Source of the DNA: a virus
Length of the DNA: 46,539 bases
Direction: 5' to 3' (one strand)
Virus record (IMG/VR): IMGVR_UViG_3300018080_000038
Location: 1-46,539 of that record
The position numbers were made by a program, and so were the translations under genes. Position 1 is the stretch's first letter. Each line of letters begins with the position of its first letter. Below the pieces are notes generated by a model. That model was given only the letters and a program-made list of their open reading frames with translations. It made no database searches and was not told the DNA's origin. This document shows positions 23,151 through 30,404 of the stretch, piece by piece.

Positions 23151-23999
23151 ATGGCAAAAAGAAAAGGAAAAGCCGCACCACCTCCTCCTCCGAAGAGGCA
23201 CGTGGAGAAGGAAGGTGAAATCGTCAAAACGTCTCCGGCAGGATTCTCAATGCCCGAGACGGAATTCCGGCCTCCCAAGCTGGTAGTGGTCGGTGTAGAG
23301 GGATGGGGAAAAACGAGCCTCGCAGCGAACGTCCCGGACGTCGCGATCCTCATGCCTCAAACAGAAACAGGATACCTGACTCTCGTCGGAGCGAAAAGAG
23401 CTCGGGAGGTTCCGTGTCTTGTTTCGAACACGTGGAGCGAAACCCTGAAGGCGGTTAAATCGTTCGAGGGCTACAAGGCTCTTGCTCTCGACGAGCTTTC
23501 AGGATTCGAGAAACAATGTCACGAATACGTCTGCAACAACGAGTTCGGCGGAAGATGGGACAAGTTCTGGGCGTATTACAAAGGCATAAAAATGGCTATT
23601 CCGGAATGGTTAAAATTCCTGAAAGCTCTCGAGGATCTTAACTGTATGATTGTCGCGCTTTCCCACTGCGCGATAGAGACCTTCAAAGATCCTACGAACG
23701 ACGATCACGATCGATACGTCGCTGCGCTCTACAAAGACACGTGGGGAGTAACAAGAAGATGGGCCGACGCCTGTCTCTTTGGAACGTTCGTCTCTTCTGT
23801 AGATCCGGAAAGCGGAAAAGGGATCGGCGGAGAGGAACGCGTATTATATACGGAGCATCGGGACACGCACGATGCTAAAAATCGATATGGGATGGCACCA
23901 GAGATGGATGTTCCGGACGAACCGACTGAGGTCTGGCCAATGCTCTGGGATGCGATAATAGATCCCGAAAAAACCATTGAAGAAGAAGAGGAGGAATAA
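23151..23999 (+). CDS. Sak4-like RecA-fold ATPase (AAA_24)
   Basis: 282 residues. After a Pro/Lys-rich tail (1-40), Walker A GVEGWGKTS lies at 48-56, Walker B LALDE at about 111-115, and later ALSHCAIETF. This is the AAA_24 pattern used by phage Sak4 recombinases, which promote strand annealing with a phage SSB. The C terminus ends in a Glu run, a common protein-contact tail. It is between the PD-(D/E)XK nuclease and the SSB-like gene, as expected for this module. Confidence 0.85.
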   Translation: MAKRKGKAAPPPPPKRHVEKEGEIVKTSPAGFSMPETEFRPPKLVVVGVEGWGKTSLAANVPDVAILMPQTETGYLTLVGAKRAREVPCLVSNTWSETLKAVKSFEGYKALALDELSGFEKQCHEYVCNNEFGGRWDKFWAYYKGIKMAIPEWLKFLKALEDLNCMIVALSHCAIETFKDPTNDDHDRYVAALYKDTWGVTRRWADACLFGTFVSSVDPESGKGIGGEERVLYTEHRDTHDAKNRYGMAPEMDVPDEPTEVWPMLWDAIIDPEKTIEEEEEE

Positions 24000-24001
24000 C
24001 T

Positions 24002-24697
24002 ATGATTGACATTGGAGTATACACCGGTGTATTTCGTTCTATTGAAGTCGGAAAGTCTCCGAATACCGGAACGCCTTGCGTGGCAACGGTCTGGTATATC
24101 GAGGAAGAAGATTGCGAGCGTACTGTTTATACTTACATAAACAAGAACACGCAGAAGATCTCTTTCCAGAAGCTCGACTCGATCGGCTTTAACGGAGATT
24201 TCGACAATCCGGAAGTCTCGATCGAAACTGTTCAGCTCAGATGTACGCATTCTGAATACAACGAGCAGGAGCGGGAGAAGTGGGACTTCGCGAGCTGGGG
24301 CGGGGCTTCGGTCGAAGAAGCCGAGAAAAAAGTGATCAAAGATCTCAACGCCCAATGGAAGAAGGAGATGGGAGCTCCGGCGAAGAAGAAAAAGAAGTCG
24401 GACAAAAAATCGAAACCGGCTCCGCCTCCGGAACCCGAAGAGACCGAAGAGGTCGAAGAAGAAGCCGAAGAGGAAGAAGACACAAGCGGTCAGACTCCGC
24501 GCGAGATCGCGTGGGGATCTTTCCTCGAACATAAGGCTTCAGCCGACGCGATCGAAGGGCTCGAGAACGGGAAGAGCGCGAAAGCCACTATGGAATGGGC
24601 TGCGCTTCTCTCGAAGGCGATCCCGAACAAGGAGGAGGAAGACTTCACAGCAGAAGACTGGGAAGCCGTCAGACTCTATTGCTCGGTGCCGATGTAA
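24002..24697 (+). CDS. Putative ssDNA-binding protein
   Basis: 231 residues. The first 120 form a beta-rich domain (IGVYTGVFRSIEVGKSPNTG) with the look of DUF669-type ssDNA-binding proteins, then a Lys-rich and Glu-rich linker (about 122-165) and a helical C-terminal domain (about 168-231). Phages with Sak4-type ATPases usually encode an SSB partner next door, and this gene starts two bases after the ATPase stop. The assignment is mainly from context; the beta pattern is supportive. Confidence 0.6.
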   Translation: MIDIGVYTGVFRSIEVGKSPNTGTPCVATVWYIEEEDCERTVYTYINKNTQKISFQKLDSIGFNGDFDNPEVSIETVQLRCTHSEYNEQEREKWDFASWGGASVEEAEKKVIKDLNAQWKKEMGAPAKKKKKSDKKSKPAPPPEPEETEEVEEEAEEEEDTSGQTPREIAWGSFLEHKASADAIEGLENGKSAKATMEWAALLSKAIPNKEEEDFTAEDWEAVRLYCSVPM

Positions 24698-24698
24698 G

Positions 24699-26129
24699 AT
24701 GTTTACGCCACCCCCAATGGCATGGCCGTTTCAGCGGACTGCGGTAACACGCCTGACCGATCAGCTGAACGATCTTCCGATATTGGTTTCACCAACAGGA
24801 TCAGGTAAGACGTTTATGTTGACCAGGCTCTGTAAGAAACTGGATACGGCTGTGCTATGGGTGGCGCATCGACGCGAACTGATAGGACAGGCAGCCAATC
24901 ATCTCGACGAGATCGGCTTCCGGGACTACGTCGTGACATCTGTTCAGAAACAGGCGAGGAGACCGATTCCTGACGGGGTCGGTCTCATCGTCATAGACGA
25001 ATGTCATCACGCAATTCGTGACAGTCAGTATCAGAAATTATTCGAAGCGGGATTGCCGGTTGTCGGAGCGACGGCGACTCCGTTCAGGCTTGACGGAAGA
25101 GGACTCGGAGATATGTTCAAATCGCTGGTAGTCGCAGCGACTCCGAAACAGCTCGTCAAGGAAGGATATATTCAAGATCCGACGATATACTCCCATCCGG
25201 CTCCCGATATGACCGGGGCAAAAAGGATCGGAGGAGACTGGTCGATGAGGGAGACCGGTCGAAGATCCAACAAACCGAAAATAGTCGCGGACATTGTCGA
25301 TACGTGGCGTCAGAGAGCTGACGGAATGAAGACGATAGGGTTCGCGTGTACGATAGATCATAGCAAGGCGGTTGTCGCGTCGTTCGTTCGAGAAGGAATC
25401 CCAGCTGAACATCTGGATGGTACAACTCCCAAACAGGAACGCGACGATATTCTCGGACGGTTAGGTGACGGAATTACCCTTGTCGTGTCCAACGTGGGAA
25501 TCGCCACGGAAGGATTCGACCTGCCGGCTCTTGATTGCGCGATAACCGCCAGACCTACAGCGAGCCTCTGTCTGTGGCTCCAGATGTGCGGTCGTATAAT
25601 GAGAAGAGAGGGAGAAGCTCTGATCCTCGATCATTCCGGAAACGCGATCCGTCACGGATCTCCGTTGCAGGATATAGAATACTCGCTTGACGTAACGACG
25701 AAACAAAAAAGCGAGTCTCTCGGTCTGAAGATCTGCCCAGGTTGTCTTCTGATGGTTCGATACGGAGCTTGGAGATGTCCGGACTGCGGATATGACCTCT
25801 CACCGATCGCGAAGGTCCACGCCAAACAAGAGGCCGGAGAGCTCGTTCTCTTCCGGGACAAAGAGGAAGTCTGGATGCAGATCGACGGCGATCGGGACAA
25901 ATACAAGATAATATTCGGAGAGGCTCCCGTCGTGATAGACGGCCAACTCGTTCAGCCGAACGAAGCTAACAAGAAAATGATATATGAACACTTCTGTCAG
26001 ATCGCTTGGGATCGAGGTTATAAAATGGGATGGGCTCGGCTTCAGTATAAAAGAATATACGGTCACTGGCCGGGTTCCGCTTTAAATAAGATCGTGACAG
26101 GACTGCTTAATACAAAATGGAGAAAATAA
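24699..26129 (+). CDS. SF2 DEAD/DEAH-type helicase with zinc ribbon
   Basis: 476 residues. Motif I SPTGSGKT (31-38), motif II DECH (100-103), motif III near GATATPFR (123-130), motif VI QMCGRIMRREGEA near 288. After the helicase core a zinc ribbon CPGC..CPDC lies at about 348-370, followed by a C-terminal basic region ending in GHWPGSALNKIV. This type-III-restriction/XPB-like family is frequent in phage replication modules and likely remodels forks or D-loops. The start overlaps nothing and has little ribosome site, so it may depend on the upstream gene. Confidence 0.9.
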   Translation: MFTPPPMAWPFQRTAVTRLTDQLNDLPILVSPTGSGKTFMLTRLCKKLDTAVLWVAHRRELIGQAANHLDEIGFRDYVVTSVQKQARRPIPDGVGLIVIDECHHAIRDSQYQKLFEAGLPVVGATATPFRLDGRGLGDMFKSLVVAATPKQLVKEGYIQDPTIYSHPAPDMTGAKRIGGDWSMRETGRRSNKPKIVADIVDTWRQRADGMKTIGFACTIDHSKAVVASFVREGIPAEHLDGTTPKQERDDILGRLGDGITLVVSNVGIATEGFDLPALDCAITARPTASLCLWLQMCGRIMRREGEALILDHSGNAIRHGSPLQDIEYSLDVTTKQKSESLGLKICPGCLLMVRYGAWRCPDCGYDLSPIAKVHAKQEAGELVLFRDKEEVWMQIDGDRDKYKIIFGEAPVVIDGQLVQPNEANKKMIYEHFCQIAWDRGYKMGWARLQYKRIYGHWPGSALNKIVTGLLNTKWRK

Positions 26130-26323
26130 TGAAAGTCTGTCCGAAGTGCGGAAAGCAGCTCGTTGTCGTAAACGAAAACGAGAGCTGGGAATGCCGGCAC
26201 TGTTTCACGGGCGCGTACGTTTATCAATGTCCCGGATGCGGACTCTGGATCGTTAAGGAATACGATACAGGTCTTCCACCGGCAATCGAATGCAGTGGTT
26301 GCGGGACAATCGTTTCTACATAG
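26129..26323 (+). CDS. Small double zinc-ribbon protein (64 aa)
   Basis: TAATG overlap with the helicase stop, ATG at 26129, with GGAG nine bases upstream. It has CPKCGK, CRHC, CPGCG and CSGCG, four Cys pairs that can bind two zinc ions. Such proteins usually contact nucleic acid or partner proteins. Position directly after the helicase suggests a helicase partner, but no function is established. Confidence 0.7.
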   Translation: MKVCPKCGKQLVVVNENESWECRHCFTGAYVYQCPGCGLWIVKEYDTGLPPAIECSGCGTIVST

Positions 26324-26331
26324 GAGGAAAT

Positions 26332-26733
26332 ATGATTATGTCGAAGAGAAAAAAGTTCGGAGAAAAACAAGAACCGACGATTTGCAAGAACTGTACAATA
26401 AAGCTGCAGGCGTCTTCGGTTATCCAATCTCAGGAAAAGGCCGGAGCGATAATCTGGGAGGTCGCCGGTCGAGCTATGCAGGACGCGCATCACGCGTGCC
26501 CGGCAGTGGTTTACAATACGAAGTTCGAAGATTGGTGCCCGAAGATCGAGGCCGTGTTCGGTCCATCCTGTCACCGGGAGGACGTCGGAGACGCCGTCCA
26601 TCCGTCTTGGAAGTGCTGGGCGTATTATATGGGAAGGCAGATGCTTCCCGGCGGAATGTACGATTTAACGAGATTTCATGAGGAGCTAAAAGGTGGCGGA
26701 AGAGAAAAAGATCCAGAATCAGATCCTGCGTGA
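26332..26733 (+). CDS. Cys/His-rich protein of unknown function (133 aa)
   Basis: Not recognised. ATG 26332 follows AGGAGG by six bases; the frame start at 26290 lies inside the previous gene. Visible Cys/His positions are CKNC, ACP, WCPK, SCHRED and CWAYY, consistent with one or two metal sites. The first 20 residues are basic. The end overlaps the VRR-NUC gene by 41 bases. It could be a DNA-associated accessory of the replication module; this is inference. Confidence 0.6.
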   Translation: MIMSKRKKFGEKQEPTICKNCTIKLQASSVIQSQEKAGAIIWEVAGRAMQDAHHACPAVVYNTKFEDWCPKIEAVFGPSCHREDVGDAVHPSWKCWAYYMGRQMLPGGMYDLTRFHEELKGGGREKDPESDPA

Positions 26734-27079
26734 GTTCGCTACTCGTCCGGAGATGAGACTCTGGAGAGCGAATGTCGGAACCGCTGTTCCGATCTCCTTC
26801 TGCAAGCTTGTCGAGAGAGCGATTCTCGACGGCGATCGGAAGAGAGCTCTCGATCTTCTCGGATCTATGCCGGTGATTCAGTTCGGAATAAAAGGACAGG
26901 CCGACTTGACCGGGATCTTGCCCGGAGGAACTCGTCTCGAGATCGAGGTGAAATCTTCGAAGGGGAAGCAGCGGAAGGACCAGAAAGTGTTTGGAAATAT
27001 GATCGAGAAAAAAGGCGGGTTATATGTACTCGCCAAGAGCACCGGCGATGTCGCCGATGCAATAGATTCTTTTTTGTAA
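26693..27079 (+). CDS. VRR-NUC domain nuclease
   Basis: 128 residues, the usual size for stand-alone phage VRR-NUC proteins. The nuclease core shows GIKGQADLTGI with Asp71, then LEIEVKSSKGK with Glu85-x-Lys87, and QKVF(G)NMIEKKGG as the later helix motif. This family (PD-(D/E)XK superfamily) includes structure-specific nucleases resembling Holliday junction resolvases. GTG 26693 is the start, inside the preceding gene. It likely resolves branched DNA before packaging. Confidence 0.88.
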   Translation: MAEEKKIQNQILREFATRPEMRLWRANVGTAVPISFCKLVERAILDGDRKRALDLLGSMPVIQFGIKGQADLTGILPGGTRLEIEVKSSKGKQRKDQKVFGNMIEKKGGLYVLAKSTGDVADAIDSFL

Positions 27080-27091
27080 AGGAGGGCAGTT

Positions 27092-27493
27092 ATGTTTAAT
27101 GAAAAAGAGATTTGCGTATCCGCAGAGGATTACGGGATCGACTCGAAGAGGCTCGCTGAGCTTGACGCGAAGATGATCGATTGCGTCTTCACGGCTTGCG
27201 GGAGCGAGGAAGAAGTCGAGGAAAGACAGAAGGAGCTCGAGGAGGCCGGGACTGAACGACTGAAAGAGATATACGACATCCTTCAGGACTTCAATCAGCT
27301 CGAGATCGCGTTCTATATAACGCATCTTGTCGGAGCGACTCTCCAGCCGGATGTTCTTTCGCATCACAATCGTATGCGCATGCTCTGGATGGCGAAGAAG
27401 GCTCAGGATACCGGCGAAGAAAAATATGCTGCGATCGCTTCGAGGATCGCTATGTCGAATATAAAAGATTTTCTTGGAGGGCTTTTCAGATGA
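27092..27493 (+). CDS. Helical protein of unknown function (133 aa)
   Basis: Not recognised. Residues about 18-70 are an acidic helix with GSEEEVEERQKELEEAG, followed by a hydrophobic helical part (FNQLEIAFYITHLVGATLQPDV). No enzymatic motif. AAAGGAGGG precedes the ATG. The last four bases overlap the CmoA-like gene, so the two are translationally coupled, and this protein could be part of the modification cassette; nothing in its sequence proves it. Confidence 0.65.
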   Translation: MFNEKEICVSAEDYGIDSKRLAELDAKMIDCVFTACGSEEEVEERQKELEEAGTERLKEIYDILQDFNQLEIAFYITHLVGATLQPDVLSHHNRMRMLWMAKKAQDTGEEKYAAIASRIAMSNIKDFLGGLFR

Positions 27494-28173
27494 ACGAAAA
27501 AAGAAACAAAGGTGATTTCTCGTTCGATACGATCGAGAGTTTCGATGAGCATATAGGAACGTCGATCCCGAGATACAAAGATATCCACGCGTGCATAGAC
27601 GGGATGCTTCAGTATTTCGTTGTTGACGGATCGAAGATCGTCGATCTCGGATGTTCGACCGGATCGCTTTTAACGCGGATCGATAAGAAGTATCACGACA
27701 AGGATCTCGTGCTGCACGGATACGACAGCAGCAAGAATCTGCTTCCGTCCGATTCGTCCGGGCGCGCCCACTTCTTCCTTAACGATATAACGGACGAAGA
27801 GCTCTGGGACGAGATGAAAAAGTCAGACATCATTTTCTCGATCTTCACGCTCTGTTTTATACCATACGCGGAGAGGCGCGAGCTCGTTCAGAACGTTTAT
27901 TATAATCTGAACGATGGAGGAGTCTTTATCTTTACCGATAAAGTCTATGCTTCAGATCCGAGAATACAGGACATCTTTACGTTTCTGTATTACGATTTCA
28001 AGCGTCAGACTTATACGTCGGAACAGATCCTCGACAAGGAGATCTCGCTCCGGGAAATCCAGAAGCCTCTAACGACGGAACAGAACTATGACATGTTATC
28101 TGACGCCGGTTTTGATCGAGTTGAGAGCTTCTGGAAATATTATAACTTCCAGGGATGGATCTGTATAAAATGA
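27490..28173 (+). CDS. CmoA-like SAM-dependent enzyme (carboxy-SAM synthase homologue)
   Basis: 227 residues aligned by eye with E. coli CmoA over nearly its full length: FD..E.FD..I..SIPRY.DI at 12-32, motif I VDLGCSTGS (51-59), Asp79 in HGYDSS, IFTLCFIPYAERREL (118-132), YYDFKR (167-172) and the C-terminal DMLSDAGF. CmoA makes carboxy-S-adenosylmethionine from SAM and prephenate for tRNA wobble uridine modification; its partner CmoB is absent here. As I recall, E. coli Arg199 holds the carboxylate; the aligned residue is Glu184, with Arg188 close by, so substrate use is uncertain. It may supply carboxy-SAM, or a related cofactor, to the nearby methyltransferase. Confidence 0.82.
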   Translation: MNEKRNKGDFSFDTIESFDEHIGTSIPRYKDIHACIDGMLQYFVVDGSKIVDLGCSTGSLLTRIDKKYHDKDLVLHGYDSSKNLLPSDSSGRAHFFLNDITDEELWDEMKKSDIIFSIFTLCFIPYAERRELVQNVYYNLNDGGVFIFTDKVYASDPRIQDIFTFLYYDFKRQTYTSEQILDKEISLREIQKPLTTEQNYDMLSDAGFDRVESFWKYYNFQGWICIK

Positions 28174-28613
28174 AGATTCTCGTAATAGGGCAAGCCCCGA
28201 GTCGGAAATCAGATCCGTGCAAGCCGTGGAGTCACGGAGCGAGCGCGAAAAGGCTCTGGAAATGGTTCGGCGTTGAATCCCGCGATCAGCTTTTGGAAGT
28301 GGCTGATCTTTTTAACGCCGTACCATACTGGCCGGGATCTGCCGGTGCGAAGGGAGACAAGATCCCGAGAGGCGAAGAGCTCTCCATGGTCCGAGATCGA
28401 GTTATCCGGAAGATCCGGCGCGGAGGATACAAGCACGTGATCGTCGTCGGAAAATTCGTGGACGATCTTGTCAGGGATTATTTGAGAAGGAAAAACATAA
28501 CAGCTCTAACGATCCCGCATCCGTCCGGAGCGAACATCTCGGCGAACGGGATCGACGAAGAGATGATTATGAAGCTGGTTAAATTTATGATGATAATAGG
28601 AGAAGAAAAATGA
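28170..28613 (+). CDS. Uracil-DNA glycosylase superfamily-like protein
   Basis: 147 residues from ATG 28170 (ATGA overlap); ATG 28155 is an alternative. It has the two UDG-fold signatures: GQAPSRKSDP at 7-16, where motif A GxxPG lies in UDGs, and IPHPSGAN at 115-122, corresponding to the HPSxxN/H loop. This subgroup, with GQAPS and a WSHGASAKRL segment, is common in phages, but its substrate is not established. Between a SAM-enzyme and a cytosine methyltransferase it could remove or act on modified or mismatched bases. Catalysis is unproven. Confidence 0.75.
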   Translation: MKILVIGQAPSRKSDPCKPWSHGASAKRLWKWFGVESRDQLLEVADLFNAVPYWPGSAGAKGDKIPRGEELSMVRDRVIRKIRRGGYKHVIVVGKFVDDLVRDYLRRKNITALTIPHPSGANISANGIDEEMIMKLVKFMMIIGEEK

Positions 28614-29740
28614 GGAACGTTCCGCCGGTTGCAAGAAGGTACAAACCACCAACTATGGTCCAAGTTTATCAGGGGGAGGCGAAGAAACTTTTCAACGTGA
28701 TATCGACATTCGCCGGTACGGGAGGATCATCTACAGGATACAGATTGGCCGGCGGATACGTTCTCGCCATGAACGAGTTTATAAAAGAGGCAAGGGATTG
28801 TTACGCCGAGAATTATCCGTACACCATAATCATGCCGGAGGACATCCGGAAGCTGACGGGGAAAGAGATCCTCGAGAGAGTCGGACTCGACGTTGGGGAG
28901 CTTGACATACTTGACGGCTCCCCACCCTGCGCCTCGTTCTCTATGTCCGGGAAGCGCGAAGAGCACTGGGGCAAGGAGAAGAAGTACAGCGAAACGAAAC
29001 AGAGAACCGATGATCTCTTTTTCGAGTTCGCGCGCATCCTCGAGGAGATCCAGCCGAAAGCGTTCGTTGGAGAGAACGTTCAGGGACTGACGGTCGGCAA
29101 AGCTGCGGCGATGCTCGGAGACGGTCAGCCGGATCTCTTCGGAGAAAGCGAAGACACGATCATCGGAACCCTTCAGAACTGCGGATACAGAGTCGCAGCG
29201 AAGGTTATAAACGCGAAGGATTACGGAGTCCCGCAGAATCGGCCCAGACTAATAATGATAGGCGTTCGGAAGGATCTCGAGATCTCACCGACGCATCCGC
29301 CGATTCTAACTCCGAGACCGTACACTCTCATCGAGGCCTTGACGGATCTCGAGCAGACGGAGGAAGACATACAGGAGGCCGTTATCGGAAAACAGTATCA
29401 GGTGTACAAGTGGCTCGAACAGATGGAGCCCGGACAGGCCGGCTCCGACGTTCATCCGAACGGTTCCTATTTCAATCTGAAAAGACTCGCGTGGGACGAG
29501 CCGGTCGGAACCGTCTGCCAGTCTCACGGATCTCCCGGAATCGCGTGCTCGCACATGCATCCGGACGAGATGAGGAAATTATCGATGCCGGAATTGAAAC
29601 GCGTCTCGAGCTTCCCGGACGACTTCGTCTTGACCGGGACGTTCCAGCAGCGTTGGGAGAGGATCGGGAGAGCCGTCCCGCCTCTTATGATGAAAGCTAT
29701 CGCAGAACATGTTTATAACACTGTTTTAAAGGATAAATAA
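28610..29740 (+). CDS. Cytosine-C5 DNA methyltransferase with Arg in motif X
   Basis: 376 residues with the C5-methyltransferase motifs in order: I FAGTGG (34-39), IV SPPC with nucleophile Cys107, VI ENV (155-157), VIII QNRPR (209-213), IX region about 325-343, X IGRAVPP (352-358). Motif X is normally GN(A/S)V; here Arg354 (codon AGA 29669-29671) replaces Asn. From memory, the engineered M.MpeI N374K change at the motif X Asn allows carboxy-SAM use and forms 5-carboxymethylcytosine. With the CmoA-like gene two genes upstream, a carboxymethyltransferase is plausible; a normal C5-methyltransferase is the alternative. ATGA overlap with the UDG-like gene. Confidence 0.93.
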   Translation: MRNVPPVARRYKPPTMVQVYQGEAKKLFNVISTFAGTGGSSTGYRLAGGYVLAMNEFIKEARDCYAENYPYTIIMPEDIRKLTGKEILERVGLDVGELDILDGSPPCASFSMSGKREEHWGKEKKYSETKQRTDDLFFEFARILEEIQPKAFVGENVQGLTVGKAAAMLGDGQPDLFGESEDTIIGTLQNCGYRVAAKVINAKDYGVPQNRPRLIMIGVRKDLEISPTHPPILTPRPYTLIEALTDLEQTEEDIQEAVIGKQYQVYKWLEQMEPGQAGSDVHPNGSYFNLKRLAWDEPVGTVCQSHGSPGIACSHMHPDEMRKLSMPELKRVSSFPDDFVLTGTFQQRWERIGRAVPPLMMKAIAEHVYNTVLKDK

Positions 29741-29770
29741 ATGGTTGAAGCAATTTTTAAGGAGGAGGCC

Positions 29771-29962
29771 GTGAAATACACCGACGAACTGCCGGACAAA
29801 GCCGGCCAGAGAAAACTAACCGCGAAGTGCCCGTTCTGCGGAGAGATCTCGAAGGCGTTCGTCTCTGATCACGCGATAACTTTTATCGGTGGATGCGGTC
29901 ACTTCGACGACACTCAAGCGAATATAGTTCAGGCGATCTTTAAAGAAAAAAGGGAGGGTTGA
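29771..29962 (+). CDS. Small Cys-containing protein (63 aa)
   Basis: GTG 29771 follows AAGGAGGAGG and is preferred to ATG 29741, which lies upstream of that site. The product contains CPFCGE and later GGCGH, four potential metal ligands of a zinc ribbon. It follows the methyltransferase closely and could belong to the modification cassette. No family is recognised. Confidence 0.6.
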   Translation: MKYTDELPDKAGQRKLTAKCPFCGEISKAFVSDHAITFIGGCGHFDDTQANIVQAIFKEKREG

Positions 29963-29963
29963 T

Positions 29964-30404
29964 ATGAAAGACGATAGAAGAGAACAGAAAACACCGAAGA
30001 CGCAATGTCCGAAATGCGGAGAATGGATCGAGGACCACGACGGGTTCGGAGTCCTCTATCACAAGGCCTGCGGGTATTGTAAGCACGCGAGCTCTACCGG
30101 GAACGACGAAGGTCAGTTGATCTGCGATTATTGCGGGAAACAAACCGGCTCGTATATCCCGAGAAAAAAGAACACCTGTTATAAATGCGGGAAAGTTCTC
30201 GAGCTTCCGAAAGCGAAAACTCAATTTATCGGAACGCGCATCAGCATTCTGATAGACGCTCCTCTCCCGGACGCGGATCTCGATCATATCAAGATGCTGT
30301 TCGGGAAGTATTACGACGACGTGAAGAAAAACGGTCAAATCGATTTCTGTCACGAGTGTTGGATCGATTCCCTGATGGGAAAGACAGGAGGAGCGAATGA
30401 GTAA
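29964..30404 (+). CDS. Multi-zinc-ribbon protein (146 aa)
   Basis: Cys pairs at CPKCGEW, CGYCKH, CDYCGK, CYKCGK and CHECW suggest two or more zinc ribbons over about residues 13-140. A GTRISILIDAPLPDADLDHIK segment between the fourth and fifth pairs forms a separate small beta/alpha piece. It overlaps the primase-helicase start by eight bases. Such proteins may bring accessory factors to the replisome. The exact role is unknown. Confidence 0.7.
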   Translation: MKDDRREQKTPKTQCPKCGEWIEDHDGFGVLYHKACGYCKHASSTGNDEGQLICDYCGKQTGSYIPRKKNTCYKCGKVLELPKAKTQFIGTRISILIDAPLPDADLDHIKMLFGKYYDDVKKNGQIDFCHECWIDSLMGKTGGANE

